Shown piece after piece: positions 45,826 through 54,891 of a DNA stretch of 64,000 bases. The stretch covers positions 45,928 through 109,927 of the forward strand of contig CAJLRL010000005.1 in the NCBI GenBank assembly GCA_905209075.1, read 5' to 3'. Both the position numbers and the translations under genes were made by a program. The notes beneath the pieces are model-generated. The model was not told the origin of the DNA. It was given only the letters and a program-made list of their open reading frames with translations, and ran no database searches. Within the stretch, counting starts at the first letter, position 1, and every line of letters starts with the position of its first letter. The DNA comes from an uncultured Lachnospiraceae bacterium (GTDB lineage: Bacteria > Bacillota > Clostridia > Lachnospirales > Lachnospiraceae).

Positions 45826-46003
45826 CTATCTTCTTATACAAGCATACCTACCTTTTGTTCCAACATTTTCCCAGTTATTAGTTGCTGATGATGTCCATGC
45901 ATTATAATTACTTGTATGTTGTGCCACCTTATAAATATGCATAATTTGTTCCCATTAATTGTACTGTTATCAAGAGTAATGCCAAAATTTTTTTCTTCCT
46001 AAT
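45826..46003 (-). pseudogene. Decayed small secreted-peptide gene
   Basis: In one frame from 46003 a signal-peptide-like stretch is readable (RKKKILALLLITVQLMG, then NYAYL and a stop), behind GTGGGG but with ATT where a start codon should be. In the next frame a polar peptide VAQHTSNYNAWTSSATNNW ending in RYACIRR continues to a stop at 45826. Joined by one frameshift they make a secreted precursor of about 60 residues. An ATG at 45942 could still yield the 38-residue tail alone. The layout recalls a bacteriocin or signal-peptide gene. Confidence 0.55.
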
Positions 46004-46138
46004 GATTCCCCACTTATCTTTTAATTATTTAGCAATGTTCTTTAGATTATCTGTTTATTTAATACAATACTATAACTTTAATTTTTTCTGATATTTTCTA
46101 AATTCTCACCTTCCTTGTTATTCTAAACGTCTATAGTG

Positions 46139-46200
46139 TTATAATAAAATATAAATCTGAAGAATTCCCTTAAATCTTTCTAAATCTTTCTAAATTTTAT
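46139..46200 (-). promoter_or_regulatory. Shared promoter box, copy 1 (before the peptide remnant and lipoproteins)
   Basis: Minus strand: ATTTAGAAAG repeated twice with ten-base period, then ATTTAAGGG, ATTCTTCAGATTTAT and TATTATAAC. About 50 of 62 positions match copy 2 at 41561. The gap 45803-46279 otherwise holds only the peptide remnant and A/T-rich sequence. Confidence 0.7.
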
Positions 46201-46279
46201 TCAATAAAATAATTGTAAACTTTATAATTATTTCTCTCTAAAATAAGGGTACAGAACAGCCCTCCTAATTTTAAACCTC

Positions 46280-47482
46280 TTATTCTATTATGTTAAATTC
46301 CAGCATTACCATAAATATTCCATTTTCATCATTACTATCATATACAAATTTTCCATTCATACGCTGCATCATCATCTCAATATTTTTAAGCCCTATCCCA
46401 GCACTTTCTAATAGTTTTTTGTTATCTGAAATATAATTTGATATCTTTATGATAATGCTATGCTTACAATATATTGTCTCAAGTGAAACAACTTTTGATG
46501 TATCTGCATATTTTTTTATATTACTTGTAAGGTTGCTGAATATTCTTCCCATAAAACGTCCGCTTACAATAACCTTCACATTTTTCCACAACATTTTATC
46601 TATATTCACAGAAATTTTGCTTTCCGCAAGTTCCATACACATTTCCGAAAGATAATCTCCTATTGCGTATTGCACATCCATCGGTTCATCGGTTTCTATA
46701 GTGTCCTCAGAACTGGCAAGCGTAAAATCAAATAACTGATCAGTAAGATTTTTTATTTCTACAGCTTTTGCTGATATAACGCCGATATACTCTGCCTCAT
46801 CTTTGCCTGATATATTTCCGTTTTTTATTATATCCAGATATGACATAAGTCCTGTAAGAGGTGTGCGCAGATCATGTGCCATACTCCTTAAAAGGCTGTC
46901 TTTATCCGTCCGCACACTTTTTGCTTTTCCTTCCGCTTCAGCCAAATCTGCCTGTAGATGTTTTATTATCCTCCTTACCTGCCATAATATAATCAAAAAA
47001 CCTATTATCATCGAAAATGCAAAATCTGCTATAAAAAAATATGTATAGTATTTTTCTGTGTAGTTTGCATATATAAAAACCTCAGCCTCTGTATCTGAAA
47101 ATTGAACTGTCTGCCTGAATGGATTTATCATCCTGTAATCATACATATCTTTCGACTGTTGGATAAATCCATCTGTAGTCATCAAACTATACCTCTGAAT
47201 TCCATCTTTCTCAACACTTAAGAATGAAATATTATTATCTACTATCCATTCATTGTATTTGTCCACATCATCTATGCCTATATTATGATCCTCAACATAT
47301 TTTCTAAAGTTTTCAATATATGGCGTTTCCTGCTCATATATATATTTACTTGTCAAAAAATAGTACCGAATCATTTCCGTTCCTTTATAATATATCAGAG
47401 TGAATAAACTACACGCAAAAATAATTGCTATGATCACTATCACTGTAATTTTTCGAGATATCGGCTTTAGATCATCTTTCAA
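46280..47482 (-). CDS. Sensor histidine kinase
   Basis: 400 residues: two membrane segments (about 11-33 and 145-167) enclose an extracellular sensor of about 110 residues. The DHp helix has the phospho-acceptor His in SMAHDLRTPLTG; the ATPase domain has NLTSNIKKYAD (N box) and SAGIGLKNIE (G box), both somewhat diverged. It begins with TTG at 47482, inside the end of the regulator gene and eight bases after GGAAGGGG. The nearby exporter-like modules suggest that it senses a peptide or envelope stress. Confidence 0.9.
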   Translation of the reverse strand: MKDDLKPISRKITVIVIIAIIFACSLFTLIYYKGTEMIRYYFLTSKYIYEQETPYIENFRKYVEDHNIGIDDVDKYNEWIVDNNISFLSVEKDGIQRYSLMTTDGFIQQSKDMYDYRMINPFRQTVQFSDTEAEVFIYANYTEKYYTYFFIADFAFSMIIGFLIILWQVRRIIKHLQADLAEAEGKAKSVRTDKDSLLRSMAHDLRTPLTGLMSYLDIIKNGNISGKDEAEYIGVISAKAVEIKNLTDQLFDFTLASSEDTIETDEPMDVQYAIGDYLSEMCMELAESKISVNIDKMLWKNVKVIVSGRFMGRIFSNLTSNIKKYADTSKVVSLETIYCKHSIIIKISNYISDNKKLLESAGIGLKNIEMMMQRMNGKFVYDSNDENGIFMVMLEFNIIE

Positions 47483-48167
47483 ATTTGTATCCCCTTCCCC
47501 AGACAGTCGCTATCACTATATCACCGCACACTTTCGACAATTTACTTCTTAGGTTTTTTACGTGCACCATGATAGTATTTCCCGAAATCGAAGTATACAT
47601 ATCTCCCCATACACTTTCATAAATATTTTCTGTCGTAAAAACTTTATCTGGATATCTGATCAATAGTTTCAATATTTCATATTCTTTTCGTGTAAGTTTT
47701 ACAGACTTACCATCTACTTCCACTTTATTTTGATTAATATAGACTTTTACTCCACAACACTCAACAGACTCATTCATAAGTTTTTCGTCCATATGTTTCT
47801 GGTCGTAAATCTCCCGCCGTCTTATAAGTGCTTTTATTCTTGCGATGAGTTCCATATTTGAAAATGGTTTTATTATATAATCATCTGCGCCTGCATCAAA
47901 TCCCTGTATCTTATCTATTTCAGAAGATTTTGCTGTGAGAAACAATATCGGAACATTTGATATGTCTCTCATTTTTCTGCAGGCATCAATGCCGGACATA
48001 CGTGGCATGAGTACATCCATTACCACAAGATTATAGGAATCGTCAAACTTTTCAACTGCATCCTTTCCATCTACCGCACAGTCCACAATATAACCTTGTA
48101 TTGTAAGCATAATCATAAGACCATTTCGAATTGTCTCATCATCCTCAACTATAAGAATTTTTCCCAT
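47472..48167 (-). CDS. OmpR-family response regulator
   Basis: 231 residues: receiver domain with Asp in NLVVMDVLMPRMSG, conserved Thr and Lys (FLTAK, IIKPF), and winged-helix output domain (about 130-231; LTRKEYEILKLL, TISGNTIMVHVKNLRSK). It overlaps the kinase gene by 11 bases. Its DNA target is plausibly the ATTYAGAAAR direct repeats in the island. Confidence 0.94.
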   Translation of the reverse strand: MGKILIVEDDETIRNGLMIMLTIQGYIVDCAVDGKDAVEKFDDSYNLVVMDVLMPRMSGIDACRKMRDISNVPILFLTAKSSEIDKIQGFDAGADDYIIKPFSNMELIARIKALIRRREIYDQKHMDEKLMNESVECCGVKVYINQNKVEVDGKSVKLTRKEYEILKLLIRYPDKVFTTENIYESVWGDMYTSISGNTIMVHVKNLRSKLSKVCGDIVIATVWGRGYKFER

Positions 48168-48178
48168 TTTAGTATCCT

Positions 48179-48538
48179 CTACAGCTTTTTCAGATGTGAT
48201 TTATTGATATATCCATATGTATCTCTATAATTTACTTTTATCCAGTTTCCACTCCGTGAAATCGCTACATATATTTCACCTTTATATGCATACCCAATTG
48301 TCTTGCTGCTTGAACTTGGACTTTTTTTAATCGCAGACTTTGCAGTCAATTCATATTTCGGTATTGAACACTCTGCTATTGCCGAATCTGCCACTTGCAC
48401 CACTTTTACTGCACCATTATCTAACCGGCTCTCATAATAAGTATCTGTCTCAGCCGCTGAAACTGTAGTATTTCCACTTGCTGCCCCAACAACACCAAAC
48501 AACATTGTCATTACAAATATCATCATCTTTTTTTTCAT
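48179..48538 (-). CDS. Secreted SH3-domain protein
   Basis: 119 residues: signal peptide (about 1-28, ending VSAAE), a short linker and one bacterial SH3 domain (about 65-119; SPSSSSKTIGYAYKGE, NWIKVNYRDTYGYINKSHLKKL), a fold that often binds peptidoglycan cross-bridges. It is the first gene of the operon with the two-component system, 11 bases before the regulator, which suggests a part in signal perception. GGAGG precedes the ATG. Confidence 0.85.
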   Translation of the reverse strand: MKKKMMIFVMTMLFGVVGAASGNTTVSAAETDTYYESRLDNGAVKVVQVADSAIAECSIPKYELTAKSAIKKSPSSSSKTIGYAYKGEIYVAISRSGNWIKVNYRDTYGYINKSHLKKL

Positions 48539-48573
48539 ATCCTTTATCCTCCGTTACGCTTATTTTTATCATT

Positions 48574-48622
48574 ATTTTACCATAAAAATATATTTATGAA
48601 TCTGAAGAATTCTTAATTTTTA
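48574..48622 (-). promoter_or_regulatory. Shared promoter box, partial copy 3 (before the SH3/two-component operon)
   Basis: Minus-strand TTAAGAATTCTTCAGATTCAT matches the core TTAAGGGAATTCTTCAGATT of copy 1, followed by A/T-rich sequence and TAAAAT. The upstream tandem repeats are not clear. It hints at autoregulation of the system. Confidence 0.5.
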
Positions 48623-49492
48623 CATTATGTTTGACAGCATACACAGCAGCACTATATGCACTATGTAATATATATAAAATAAATATTTTGCTTTCCTGCC
48701 CTGCCGATTATTGTACAAAAGCATTATAGGCAATGAAAATATCATCATCCATTGATAATCCCCCAGATACACATTGTGCGGTACAATCGGTGCCATCTGA
48801 TATTCTGCTCCATAAAAGAAATAGAATATTGCATTTGCAATTGCGGATATGATTCCACCTATATGAAATTCCAGAAAATATAGTATTCTCGGAAATACAG
48901 CCAATGCTACACATACCTGTCTGAACACACACACACCTGTATACCCTATGATGAGCTTTTTATTGTCATTTTTACAATAGTATATAATCACTCCGAGAAT
49001 GAGCCAGAACCATCCTCCCTCTGAATATGTAACTATTCCTAATGAATGCATAATAAGACATATAGTCTCATATTCAGCATTAGCAATTATATCCTGCATA
49101 ACTACAAATACCAATATCCATGCAGCTGCCTGCCATGCCAGAATAATACATATTTTAGATATTTTAGAAAGTGTTTTATTCTCTAAAATCATTACAACAG
49201 CTATCACTATGAAAAAAATGGAAAAAACATTGTTATATGTATCTGTATGAATTCCCCCAATACTTAAAAGTATCCATATAATATCCATTATAACCGACGC
49301 TGCATACACTCTTGCCAGAAATCTGACTCGATTTCTCGTATAATCTATACTCCAGCATAAAATATATAAAAATAATGGTGCTGATAGTCTTCCTATATAC
49401 CCTAATAGATCACATTGTGGGAACAAAAATTCCCCAATGTGATCTATTGTCATCAGTATAAGTGCAATTAATTTTATTTGAAATGAATTCAT
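48620..49492 (-). CDS. TraX-family membrane protein
   Basis: 290 residues with about eight to nine membrane segments. The N-terminus KLIALILMTIDHIGEFLFP and IGRLSAPLFLYIL are typical of the TraX family, named for an F-pilin acetylase but mostly of unknown role in Firmicutes. GAGGAG precedes the ATG. It reads into the shared box 3 region and may belong to the accessory island. Confidence 0.85.
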   Translation of the reverse strand: MNSFQIKLIALILMTIDHIGEFLFPQCDLLGYIGRLSAPLFLYILCWSIDYTRNRVRFLARVYAASVIMDIIWILLSIGGIHTDTYNNVFSIFFIVIAVVMILENKTLSKISKICIILAWQAAAWILVFVVMQDIIANAEYETICLIMHSLGIVTYSEGGWFWLILGVIIYYCKNDNKKLIIGYTGVCVFRQVCVALAVFPRILYFLEFHIGGIISAIANAIFYFFYGAEYQMAPIVPHNVYLGDYQWMMIFSLPIMLLYNNRQGRKAKYLFYIYYIVHIVLLCMLSNIM

Positions 49493-49544
49493 ATCTTACT
49501 CCTCTTACTATAAATGCGTATTATTTTACATATCCATAAAATTG

Positions 49545-50738
49545 CTATTTTGTCATGTATCTATACATTTCACCATATGTTACAAGCGATACATTCCCCA
49601 TTTTTTCGGCTTCATCTATACAGCCCTGCGTAAATCCTTTTTTCGCAAATAAATACAGATGAGCATGCTCATATCTGAATAATCTGCTCCTGTTTTTGAG
49701 CTTTTCAAGCACTTTTACATCCACATTTTCGTTTACCCATTTACATTCACCAAACAATACCGTGTTCTTGTCCTGCTCCCCCATTATATCTATCTCTGTC
49801 TGTATCTTTTCCTTCGGATCAGTACCCCACCAGCGTCCTAAATCCATAAATTCTATTGGAGACTCACCATTAAGCAGCAATTTCCAGAGATACTGCATAG
49901 ATATTTCTTCAAAGATTTTTCCCATATAGTCTGAAAGAGCCGGCTCTATTCTTTTATAAGCAAGGTCTGCTGCCCCACGGCTTATTATAGAATTATTATC
50001 CGGCACAAACCGATACCAGAATCTGAACATATTATCAGCTATTGCATATACCGATCTTCTTGATTCTTTCTCCCCATATGGAGTTTCTTTTAATATTAGC
50101 CCCAAACCGATAAGATTTTTTATATATTGCGCGCATACACTTGTGGTTTCCCCAATCTTAGTTGCAACCTCGGATATGCGCGAACTTCCCGCTGCCACCG
50201 CTGTTATTATCGCATTATATACCGCAGGCTCACGTACTTCCTGCTTTAAGAGATTTTCGGGTTCTTCAAAAATAGATGATGACGGATTTAAAAATACATT
50301 TTTTATGTTATCCTCGATACTTATATGGTCATCCATCTGTAAAAGATACTGCGGTGTACCTCCCACCAGACCATATACCATCGCCATATCTTCCGGCGAA
50401 AACCGGTTAAAATATTTACAGGCATCTCCAAAATCAAATGGAAGTATCTTCATCTGTGCAGTCCTTCTTCCATATAAAGGGGCTTTATATGCCAGAACAT
50501 TATCCTCCATATAAGACATTGACGATCCACATAATATGAGCATTAGTTTAGAATTATCTTTATTTTTGTCAATGAGCATCTGTAAAGTCGACGCAAGGCT
50601 CTTTGAGGATTTTGCTACATACGGATACTCATCTATGACCAGCACCAGCCTTTCGCTTTCACTTATTTTAAATACATATTCTAAGGCTGCCTGAAAAGAC
50701 ATGAAGGAACAATTACTACTTAGACACAATTTAGTCAA
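49545..50738 (-). pseudogene. 5'-truncated AAA ATPase of the archaeal-ATPase/DUF234 family
   Basis: The readable frame (397 codons from a TTG) starts within the ATPase domain: Walker B is present (LVLVIDEYPY), as are CGSSMSYMED, LYGRRTAQMKI, a winged-helix part (ISEVATKIGETTSVCAQYIKNL) and the C-terminal DUF234 nuclease-like domain (EIDIMG...FGECKW). Relatives have about 85 more residues with MFIGR and the Walker A loop GRRRVGKT; these are missing. The family-like part begins at about 50702. ATP binding is therefore unlikely, and the gene is probably dead or a remnant. Confidence 0.8.
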
Positions 50739-50795
50739 TCGTAATTAACTTAATCGTATCTAACTAAATTATTCCTAATTAAATCATTCCTAATT

Positions 50796-50838
50796 AAAAA
50801 AGACGGCATCCCCGTTTCCACGGTTCTGCCGCCTGTCT
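50796..50838 (-). terminator. Intrinsic terminator of ptsHI
   Basis: Minus-strand AGACaGGCGGCA pairs with TGCCGTCT over a loop that itself folds (CCGTGGAAACGG), followed by six T. Next to it on the left are two copies of ATTCCTAATTAAA (50771-50797), of unknown meaning. Confidence 0.85.
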
Positions 50839-50853
50839 AAACTGTCTTAACCT

Positions 50854-52554
50854 TTACTGCTGTGCAAGTATTTCCTGCACCTCTGCCTCTGTTGTACATG
50901 CCATAACTTTTTCTGCGAGTGCCTTACAGTCTGCAATATTGCTATCTGCAATGGTCTTTCTCGTCTTTAACACACTTGTTGCGCTTACGGAGAACTCATC
51001 AAGTCCGAACGCAAGTAAAAGTGGGATAAGTTTTGGATCGGCTGCTGCCTCTCCACACATACCTACCATGATGCCCTCTTTCTTTCCGCACTCGATTATA
51101 CGCTTGATCGCACGAAGTACTGCCGGATTGAAAGCTGAGTAAAGATATGCGACCTTTGAGTTTCCACGGTCTACTGCCATAGTGTAGCCTGTCAGATCGT
51201 TCGTTCCGATACTGAAGAAAGCTGCCTCTTTTGCAAGCACATCTGCCATCATGCAGGCTGCCGGTGTCTCCATCATAATACCGATCTCAAGGTTTTTATT
51301 GTATGCAGTGCCCTCTGAATCAAGCTCTTTCATGATGTCTGCTACCATAGCTTTTACACTGCGAAGCTCATCCACGCCTGTCACAAGCGGAACCATGATC
51401 TTGATCTTTCCGAATGCACTGGCTCTTACGAGTGCACGAAGCTGTGTATTGTAGATATCTGTTCTCTGGAGACAGAATCTGATAGCTCTGTATCCAAGGA
51501 ATGGATTCTCCTCTTTCTCAAGTCCGAGGTATGGGATTTCCTTATCTCCTCCGATATCAAGTGTACGGATTATGACAGGTTTTCCGTTCATTGTCTCTGC
51601 TACGGATTTGTATGCCTCAAACTGTTCTTCCTCTGTCGGAAGTGTGTCTCTGTCCATGAAAAGGAATTCTGTACGGAAAAGTCCGATTCCCTCTCCGTCG
51701 CACTCTACTGCCTTTTTAGCATCCTCCGGCTTTCCGATATTGCATACAAGCTCAACCTTTGTGCCGTCCGCTGTTACTGTAGGAACTCCTGCAAATTTCT
51801 TTAAGAGCGCTTTTTCCTTTTTGTATTCCTCGAGCATCTGCTCAAATTTCTTCTCTGTATCGGCATCAGGATTTACAATAGCCTCTCCGCTTGTTCCGTC
51901 AAGCACTACCCTGTCTCCATTTTTAACTGCCGAGCAGATTCCATCGATACTTAAAACTGCCGGAATCTCCATTGCCCTTGCAAGGATCGCTGAGTGGGAA
52001 GTCCTTCCACCAACCTCTGTGAGGATTCCTGCGATATTTTCTGCAACGATACCTGCTGTCATGGATGGTGTCAGGTCATGCGCTACAAGCACTGTTCCTG
52101 CCGGAGCGCTTGAGATATCGTAATCCTCGATTCCAAGAAGGATCTTTAAAATTCTGGTCTTGATATCACGGAAATCTGTTGCTCTCTGCTGTAAAAGCTC
52201 ATCCGGTATCTGTGCAAATATCTCTGCTGTCTGCTCAAGTACCTGGTCAAGTGCCTTTTCTGCTGTGATCTTTGAACTTATGATAAGAGCTGTGATCTGC
52301 TCCTCGATTGTAGGATCCTGCAAAAGCTGTATGTGTCCACGAAGAATATCCGCATCTTTTGCGCCTACTGTTTTTTCCATTCTGTCTGCCATCTCATTTG
52401 TGTCATTCACAAATTTCTCGATAGCACTCTGAAGACGGGCGATCTCAGCGTCTGCATCTGTAATTGTCTTATTCTCTATCACTATCTGATGTTCCTCGAT
52501 AATGGCAACATTTCCGATTCCGATTCCTTCTGATCCTGCAATTCCTTTGTACAT
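50854..52554 (-). CDS. ptsI: PTS enzyme I (phosphoenolpyruvate-protein phosphotransferase)
   Basis: 566 residues. The phospho-His lies in TEVGGRTSHSAILAR; the PEP-binding barrel shows FRTEFLFMDR and the GxNDL motif SIGTNDLTGY. It takes phosphate from PEP and passes it to HPr. GGAGG precedes the ATG. It follows ptsH by 29 bases and ends in a strong terminator. No sugar-specific EII is in the window. Confidence 0.97.
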   Translation of the reverse strand: MYKGIAGSEGIGIGNVAIIEEHQIVIENKTITDADAEIARLQSAIEKFVNDTNEMADRMEKTVGAKDADILRGHIQLLQDPTIEEQITALIISSKITAEKALDQVLEQTAEIFAQIPDELLQQRATDFRDIKTRILKILLGIEDYDISSAPAGTVLVAHDLTPSMTAGIVAENIAGILTEVGGRTSHSAILARAMEIPAVLSIDGICSAVKNGDRVVLDGTSGEAIVNPDADTEKKFEQMLEEYKKEKALLKKFAGVPTVTADGTKVELVCNIGKPEDAKKAVECDGEGIGLFRTEFLFMDRDTLPTEEEQFEAYKSVAETMNGKPVIIRTLDIGGDKEIPYLGLEKEENPFLGYRAIRFCLQRTDIYNTQLRALVRASAFGKIKIMVPLVTGVDELRSVKAMVADIMKELDSEGTAYNKNLEIGIMMETPAACMMADVLAKEAAFFSIGTNDLTGYTMAVDRGNSKVAYLYSAFNPAVLRAIKRIIECGKKEGIMVGMCGEAAADPKLIPLLLAFGLDEFSVSATSVLKTRKTIADSNIADCKALAEKVMACTTEAEVQEILAQQ

Positions 52555-52583
52555 ATCACACCTCCGACTTTATTTATATCTGA

Positions 52584-52847
52584 TTAATCTCCGAAGTTCT
52601 CTGCCTCAAGTTCTACCATCTTTGCAAGTGCAGCTTCCTCGTCAGCTCCCTCACACTCGAAAGTGATCTCTGCATCTTTCTTGATGCAGGCTGCAATGAT
52701 GTTTACAAGGCTCTTTGCATTGATTCTCTTGTCTCCAAATACGATTGTTACATCTGAATCAAATTTTCCTGCCTCTCTTGCGATGACTCCTGCCGGTCTC
52801 ATGTGAAGTCCTTCTGCTGCTTTTACTACCATTGATTTGCTTACCAT
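52584..52847 (-). CDS. ptsH: PTS phosphocarrier HPr
   Basis: 87 residues. His15 is in EGLHMRPAG and the regulatory Ser46 region is AKSLVNI, so both PTS transfer and HPr kinase-dependent catabolite control appear possible. AGGAGG precedes the ATG. Confidence 0.96.
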   Translation of the reverse strand: MVSKSMVVKAAEGLHMRPAGVIAREAGKFDSDVTIVFGDKRINAKSLVNIIAACIKKDAEITFECEGADEEAALAKMVELEAENFGD

Positions 52848-52964
52848 AGTTTTTTCCTCCTGTTTTGTAAATTATATGATTGATTTTATTATGCCCACAC
52901 ATACGATTCATATTTGCGCATCTGCATTTTTGTATCTCATATGTCTGCTGCTTTCTATGGTTTT

Positions 52965-52993
52965 ATTGTAATGTGCTGCAAAACAATTTTCAA
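52965..52993 (-). promoter_or_regulatory. Promoter of ptsHI
   Basis: Minus-strand TTGAAA, 17 bases, TACAAT, with a leader of about 110 bases before ptsH. Confidence 0.7.
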
Positions 52994-53004
52994 TATTTCC
53001 CAAA

Positions 53005-53040
53005 ATACAAAATTGCACCATAGCTGGTGCAATTTTGTAT
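53005..53040 (-). terminator. Perfect 16-bp inverted repeat after the ABC ATPase gene
   Basis: ATACAAAATTGCACCA, loop TAGC, then the exact complement. A T-rich distal arm makes it a terminator on either strand; by position it ends the ABC operon. Confidence 0.8.
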
Positions 53041-53090
53041 TAATGTAAAGCTATGTCCAAAACCCTTAACATATGCCTATTTCTATATTA

Positions 53091-53761
53091 TTACATAAAT
53101 AGATTTCTATACTGTTCTTCTATTGTCACTCCCTTTCCAGCAACAATATGCCCATTCTTCAAAAATATAATTTCATCTTTAACCCTTTCCACAAAATCCA
53201 ATACATGGCTCGAAACAATAATTATGCAATCATGCATTTTGGCATTTTCTATATGTTTTTTTAATACAATAAGACCTGTTGTATCTACCCCATTCGTCGG
53301 TTCATCCAAAAGAATAAGCTTTGGATATCCTATAAAAGATGCGATTATCCCAACTTTCTTCTTCATCCCTAGAGAGCATTCTGATAATCTCGTATTCTTA
53401 TCATTTTCCAATTCAAAATCTCTTAGAAAAGAGTTTATGTCTTCTTTATATTTTCCCCCAAACTTAATATCGCACACCATATTCAAGAATTGCAAAATTG
53501 TCTGTTTTGTTTTATTATCTGATAGTTCAAGTGCATATCCTATCCGTGATTTGCATTTTCTTGATAAGGTATTTTGACCATCAAGTTTTACTTCCCCTTC
53601 TATTGGCTCACTTATGCCCGCAATCATCTGAATTAAAGTTGTCTTTCCAGCTCCGTTTGGTCCTACTAATGCGTAAATCCTTCCATCTTCAAAACTATAG
53701 TTTAATTCAAATATTCCCTTATTTCTATCATATTTTTTGTTAAATTAGTAATCTCTAACAT
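53091..53761 (-). pseudogene. ABC transporter ATPase with a one-base frameshift near its start
   Basis: A start ATG at 53761 (AAGGTGG upstream, 17 bases inside the permease end) reads MLEITNLTK and then runs into an A6 tract (53733-53738) where one base is lacking. In the shifted frame the complete ATPase follows: YDRNKGIFELNYSFEDGR, Walker A GPNGAGKTT, a diverged signature LSECSLGMKKKVG, Walker B LILLDEPTNGVD and SSHVLDFVE. With one added A the gene would be 223 codons, normal for the family. The zero-frame A AAA AAT is a heptamer that could support -1 slippage, so expression is not excluded. Confidence 0.8.
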
Positions 53762-54860
53762 ATTTATTCCACCTTAAAGTCCCACATACATACCAGTACA
53801 GACTTAGTATTATGTTAAGCACAGGCATTGCTGCCACAATCATTATCACATATAATTTTATCATTTCAAATGTCATATAATTTCTTTGCATATTTACATA
53901 ATATGATGAGAAATATGTCACCCAGCAAATGCCACATGAAACAGTATAAATCATTATCATACAGACTATACTTATATCATATCTATTAATTAATGCACAA
54001 ATTAAATATGTAATAACAATAACAAATTGAATTTGAATTTCCCCAATCATCTTTTTACGCAAAAAACAACTATATTTTTCTCCCAATAGTTTATACCATT
54101 GTTTATTACATACATCCTCATGAAAAGAATCGTCTATTGTTCCGCTTAATATTATAATAAATACACCTGTTATTACTGAAAAAAAATTTTGATTATATGA
54201 AATGTTTATTCCCAGAAAAATATATCCTGAATATAAAACCAAAAGCATGGCTATGTTTTTAGTCAAATTAATGTGTCTTTTAATTCTTATTTTCGAATAG
54301 TTTGAACACACTCTGTCATTATATTGTGACAATGTTAAAAATAAGTATGCGAATACTATAACGTTCACTAAAACAATAAACACTGGCGGCTGTTTCACCA
54401 TTCCTACTACGTTTCTTATACATAACGAATTTATTATATGTACAACAATCTCATATGCACTTCCACCTTCTATAATTTGCTGAATAAATGTATAAAATAT
54501 CCATACAAAATATGCATACATTCCTGCCATAAATAATTTTCCTGATAAATTTCCATGATATTTTTTTCTGAATATCAGCATTATTATATTATTTATTAGC
54601 AATATAAAATTAAAAATACCTAACAACCATATCAAAACATTATGTGACACTGTTATTACTGCATAAAAAATCAGTGCTAACCCTTGCACTAGTATATTTT
54701 CCTTTTGAAACTCTATTAATATCCTTTTTTCTGATTTTCCCAGTAGTTTTTTCCATTCATATTTACTGCCCTGATACTCTGCAATCCTATTATTTGTATA
54801 TATGCACCACATGCAGATTGAGGCAAGTATTAACAAATTTAAAATATATTCCCTATTCAT
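53745..54860 (-). CDS. Polytopic membrane protein, probable ABC-2-type permease
   Basis: 371 residues with about nine or ten hydrophobic segments and no recognised motif. It is translationally coupled to the ATPase gene downstream, so it is probably the permease of an export-type ABC pair. The start at 54860 has a Shine-Dalgarno 17 bases away, which is too far, so the true start may differ. The gene is more A/T-rich than its neighbours, as accessory genes often are. Confidence 0.65.
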   Translation of the reverse strand: MNREYILNLLILASICMWCIYTNNRIAEYQGSKYEWKKLLGKSEKRILIEFQKENILVQGLALIFYAVITVSHNVLIWLLGIFNFILLINNIIMLIFRKKYHGNLSGKLFMAGMYAYFVWIFYTFIQQIIEGGSAYEIVVHIINSLCIRNVVGMVKQPPVFIVLVNVIVFAYLFLTLSQYNDRVCSNYSKIRIKRHINLTKNIAMLLVLYSGYIFLGINISYNQNFFSVITGVFIIILSGTIDDSFHEDVCNKQWYKLLGEKYSCFLRKKMIGEIQIQFVIVITYLICALINRYDISIVCMIMIYTVSCGICWVTYFSSYYVNMQRNYMTFEMIKLYVIMIVAAMPVLNIILSLYWYVCGTLRWNKYVRDY

Positions 54861-54891
54861 AAAATTACTTTTTCATTCTCCCAAAAACATA

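Noticed and set aside
53630..53761. Translation of the ABC ATPase from the internal ATG at 53627
   Set aside because: This would omit Walker A, which is present and intact just upstream in the same frame, so a frameshifted longer gene is the better description.
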